A program made the translations under genes and the position numbers. The notes under the pieces are model-generated. The model ran no database searches and was not told the origin of the DNA. It saw only the letters and a list, made by a program, of their open reading frames with translations. Below are positions 63,089-64,000 of a DNA stretch of 64,000 nucleotides, piece by piece. The stretch is from Arthrobacter sp. AQ5-06. GTDB taxonomy: Bacteria; Actinomycetota; Actinomycetes; Actinomycetales; Micrococcaceae. The DNA lies in NCBI RefSeq assembly GCF_003287955.1, contig NZ_QMKP01000008.1, positions 1 to 64,000 on the forward strand, written 5' to 3'. Position 1 is the first letter of the stretch. Each line of letters starts with the position of its first letter.

Positions 63089-63681
63089 TGCCATGCTGAG
63101 TCACCGGACGGCGCCCGTTCTTGACCGGTTGGCTTCAGCATTGGACCGGCGCTGGGTCATCCCCGACCGGCTGACCGGGCTGAACCTGGTGCTGGGCCTG
63201 GCCGCGGCACAGTGGTGGCTCCCGGCACTGGCTGCTGTGCCGGCTGGCTGATGGCCTGGACGGGCCGCTGGCCCGCCTGAGGCGCCGCCGGTCAGGGCAG
63301 GAGGATCCTGGTCGGGGCGGGTTCTGGGACATCAGCGCGGACTTCGTGGTCTACGGCGCCACCGATGCCGGAGTGGGCATAGGCGCCACGGCCGCGTTCG
63401 CCTCGCCGTGGCTGCCGGTCGAGTTGGTTCTCTTCGCCTATTAAGTCAAAGGTGCGGTCTTCCTGGCCTTCTCCTCCATTGCCGAGAAGACTGGCCGCCA
63501 GATCGATGATGGAAGGTCGCTGTCATTTCTGGGCGGGCTGGCGGAGGGGGCTGAAACAGTGGTGGTGCACAGCCTGTGGCTGATCTTCCCGGAGCTTGCC
63601 TGGGTGATCGCCGTCGTCTGGGCCCTTCTGGTGGGGGTCATTGCCCACCGGATCCTGGCGGGGTACCGGGCTTTGAGCTGA
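63081..63681 (+). pseudogene. CDP-alcohol phosphatidyltransferase, frameshifted with in-frame stop
   Basis: Starting at MFDAMLSHRTAPVLDRLASA (ATG overlapping the TVP38 stop), the frame ends early at 63251. The next frame carries the signature LADGLDGPLARLRRRRSGQ and GGFWDISADFVVYGA, matching DG..AR...(8)G...D...D. A TAA at 63442-63444 interrupts SPWLPVELVLFAY, and the remainder GAVFLAFSSIAEKTGRQIDD continues to 63681. Both lesions inactivate it. Confidence 0.85.
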
Positions 63682-64000
63682 TCCGGCGCCTGTCAATGGC
63701 CAGCCGCCGGATCCTGCCCAACACCTTTATGGCAGTGCCCGTGAACGGGGAAGCGAGGCGTTCCCGGACATCCAAAACTGCGGCGTTCCACACACCGTCG
63801 GAGTACGTGGGGTAGGCGTGGGTGGCGCCGGCGATGTCTGAGGTCCGTAGTTTCTTGTGCACGGCCAGGGACAGTTCGGCAAGGGATTCCCCTGCCCGCG
63901 GGCCCACGATGGTACCTCCGATGATGCGGCCCCCGCGGCCCACCAGCAGGCGCGTGAAACCGTCGGTCTTGTCCTCGGTGATGGCCCGGTCCAGATGGGA
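63638..64000 (-). CDS. Pyridine nucleotide-disulfide oxidoreductase, C-terminal part, cut by window edge
   Basis: The open frame runs from the right edge (SHLDRAITEDKTDGFTRLLV) through GRGGRIIGGTIVGPRAGESL to HAYPTYSDGVWNAAVLDVRE, the dimerisation domain of MerA/lipoamide dehydrogenase-like proteins with the His of HAYPTYSDG. The stop at 63638 overlaps the converging CDP-alcohol transferase pseudogene. FAD and redox motifs lie outside the window. Confidence 0.82.
   Translation of the reverse strand, partial: SHLDRAITEDKTDGFTRLLVGRGGRIIGGTIVGPRAGESLAELSLAVHKKLRTSDIAGATHAYPTYSDGVWNAAVLDVRERLASPFTGTAIKVLGRIRRLAIDRRRISSKPGTPPGSGGQ

Overview
This window comes from a high-GC Gram-positive actinobacterium, most likely Arthrobacter or a close relative (Micrococcaceae). 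The evidence is codon bias, many GTG and TTG starts, ATGA/GTGA gene overlaps, a mycothiol-type maleylpyruvate isomerase, actinobacterial ben/cat gene order with a LuxR-type regulator, and a dispersed GTTTCGACAGGCTCAACCA-type repeat. Assignments rest on reading sequences and motifs only; no database search was run. The window is an accessory catabolic region patched with decayed insertion sequences (IS256, ISAs1-like, IS21, IS481, IS630).

Layout. 1-7.4 kb, minus strand: a homoprotocatechuate (4-hydroxyphenylacetate) meta-cleavage operon, hpaG-gntR-hpaE-hpaD-hpaH-hpaI. It ends in an aldehyde dehydrogenase pseudogene cut by an IS256-family element at the left edge. A flavoprotein aromatic hydroxylase is divergent from it (7.6-9.5 kb). 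10.3-24.4 kb: the benzoate/catechol ortho-cleavage island. catA-catB-catC-benE run left; benA-benB-benC-benD-benR run right, followed by a LysR regulator and an AAHS-type transporter. 24.6-28.1 kb: decayed AraC and aldehyde dehydrogenase genes, a maleylpyruvate-isomerase-like gene, a toxin-antitoxin-like pair and an ISAs1-like remnant. 28.4-39.7 kb, minus strand: a hydroxyproline island with an ABC importer, 4-hydroxyproline 2-epimerase, three-subunit D-hydroxyproline dehydrogenase, deaminase and 2-oxoglutarate semialdehyde dehydrogenase.

39.7-46.3 kb: an IS21 remnant, a truncated trkH behind a large APC permease, ABC, GNAT, SgcJ-like and IS481 remnants, a stand-alone adenylate kinase and a VOC protein. 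46.5-48.6 kb: merR and merA with two MerR-type operators. 48.7-51.6 kb: a HAD hydrolase, a broken TVP38/TMEM64 gene and a GH15 glucoside hydrolase. 51.8-55.7 kb: a tightly overlapping five-gene operon of unknown function (DoxX, small membrane protein, acyl-CoA dehydrogenase-like, PhnD-like, radical SAM). 56.2-57.3 kb: a dead IS630 copy. 57.4-62.8 kb: a polar amino-acid ABC importer, Lrp regulator, ornithine cyclodeaminase and CtlX-like hydrolase. 62.8-64 kb: the 3' part of a TVP38 gene, a CDP-alcohol phosphatidyltransferase pseudogene and the C-terminus of a flavin disulfide reductase.

Main points for a second look: BenC carries an extra C-terminal FCD (GntR-type effector) domain without a DNA-binding domain. 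HpaG is a fumarylacetoacetate-hydrolase/RraA fusion. The five-gene 51.8-55.7 kb operon looks like an undescribed redox or sulfur-related system. The two TVP38 halves at 49.4 and 62.8 kb are oriented exactly as expected if a 13.4-kb inversion split one gene.
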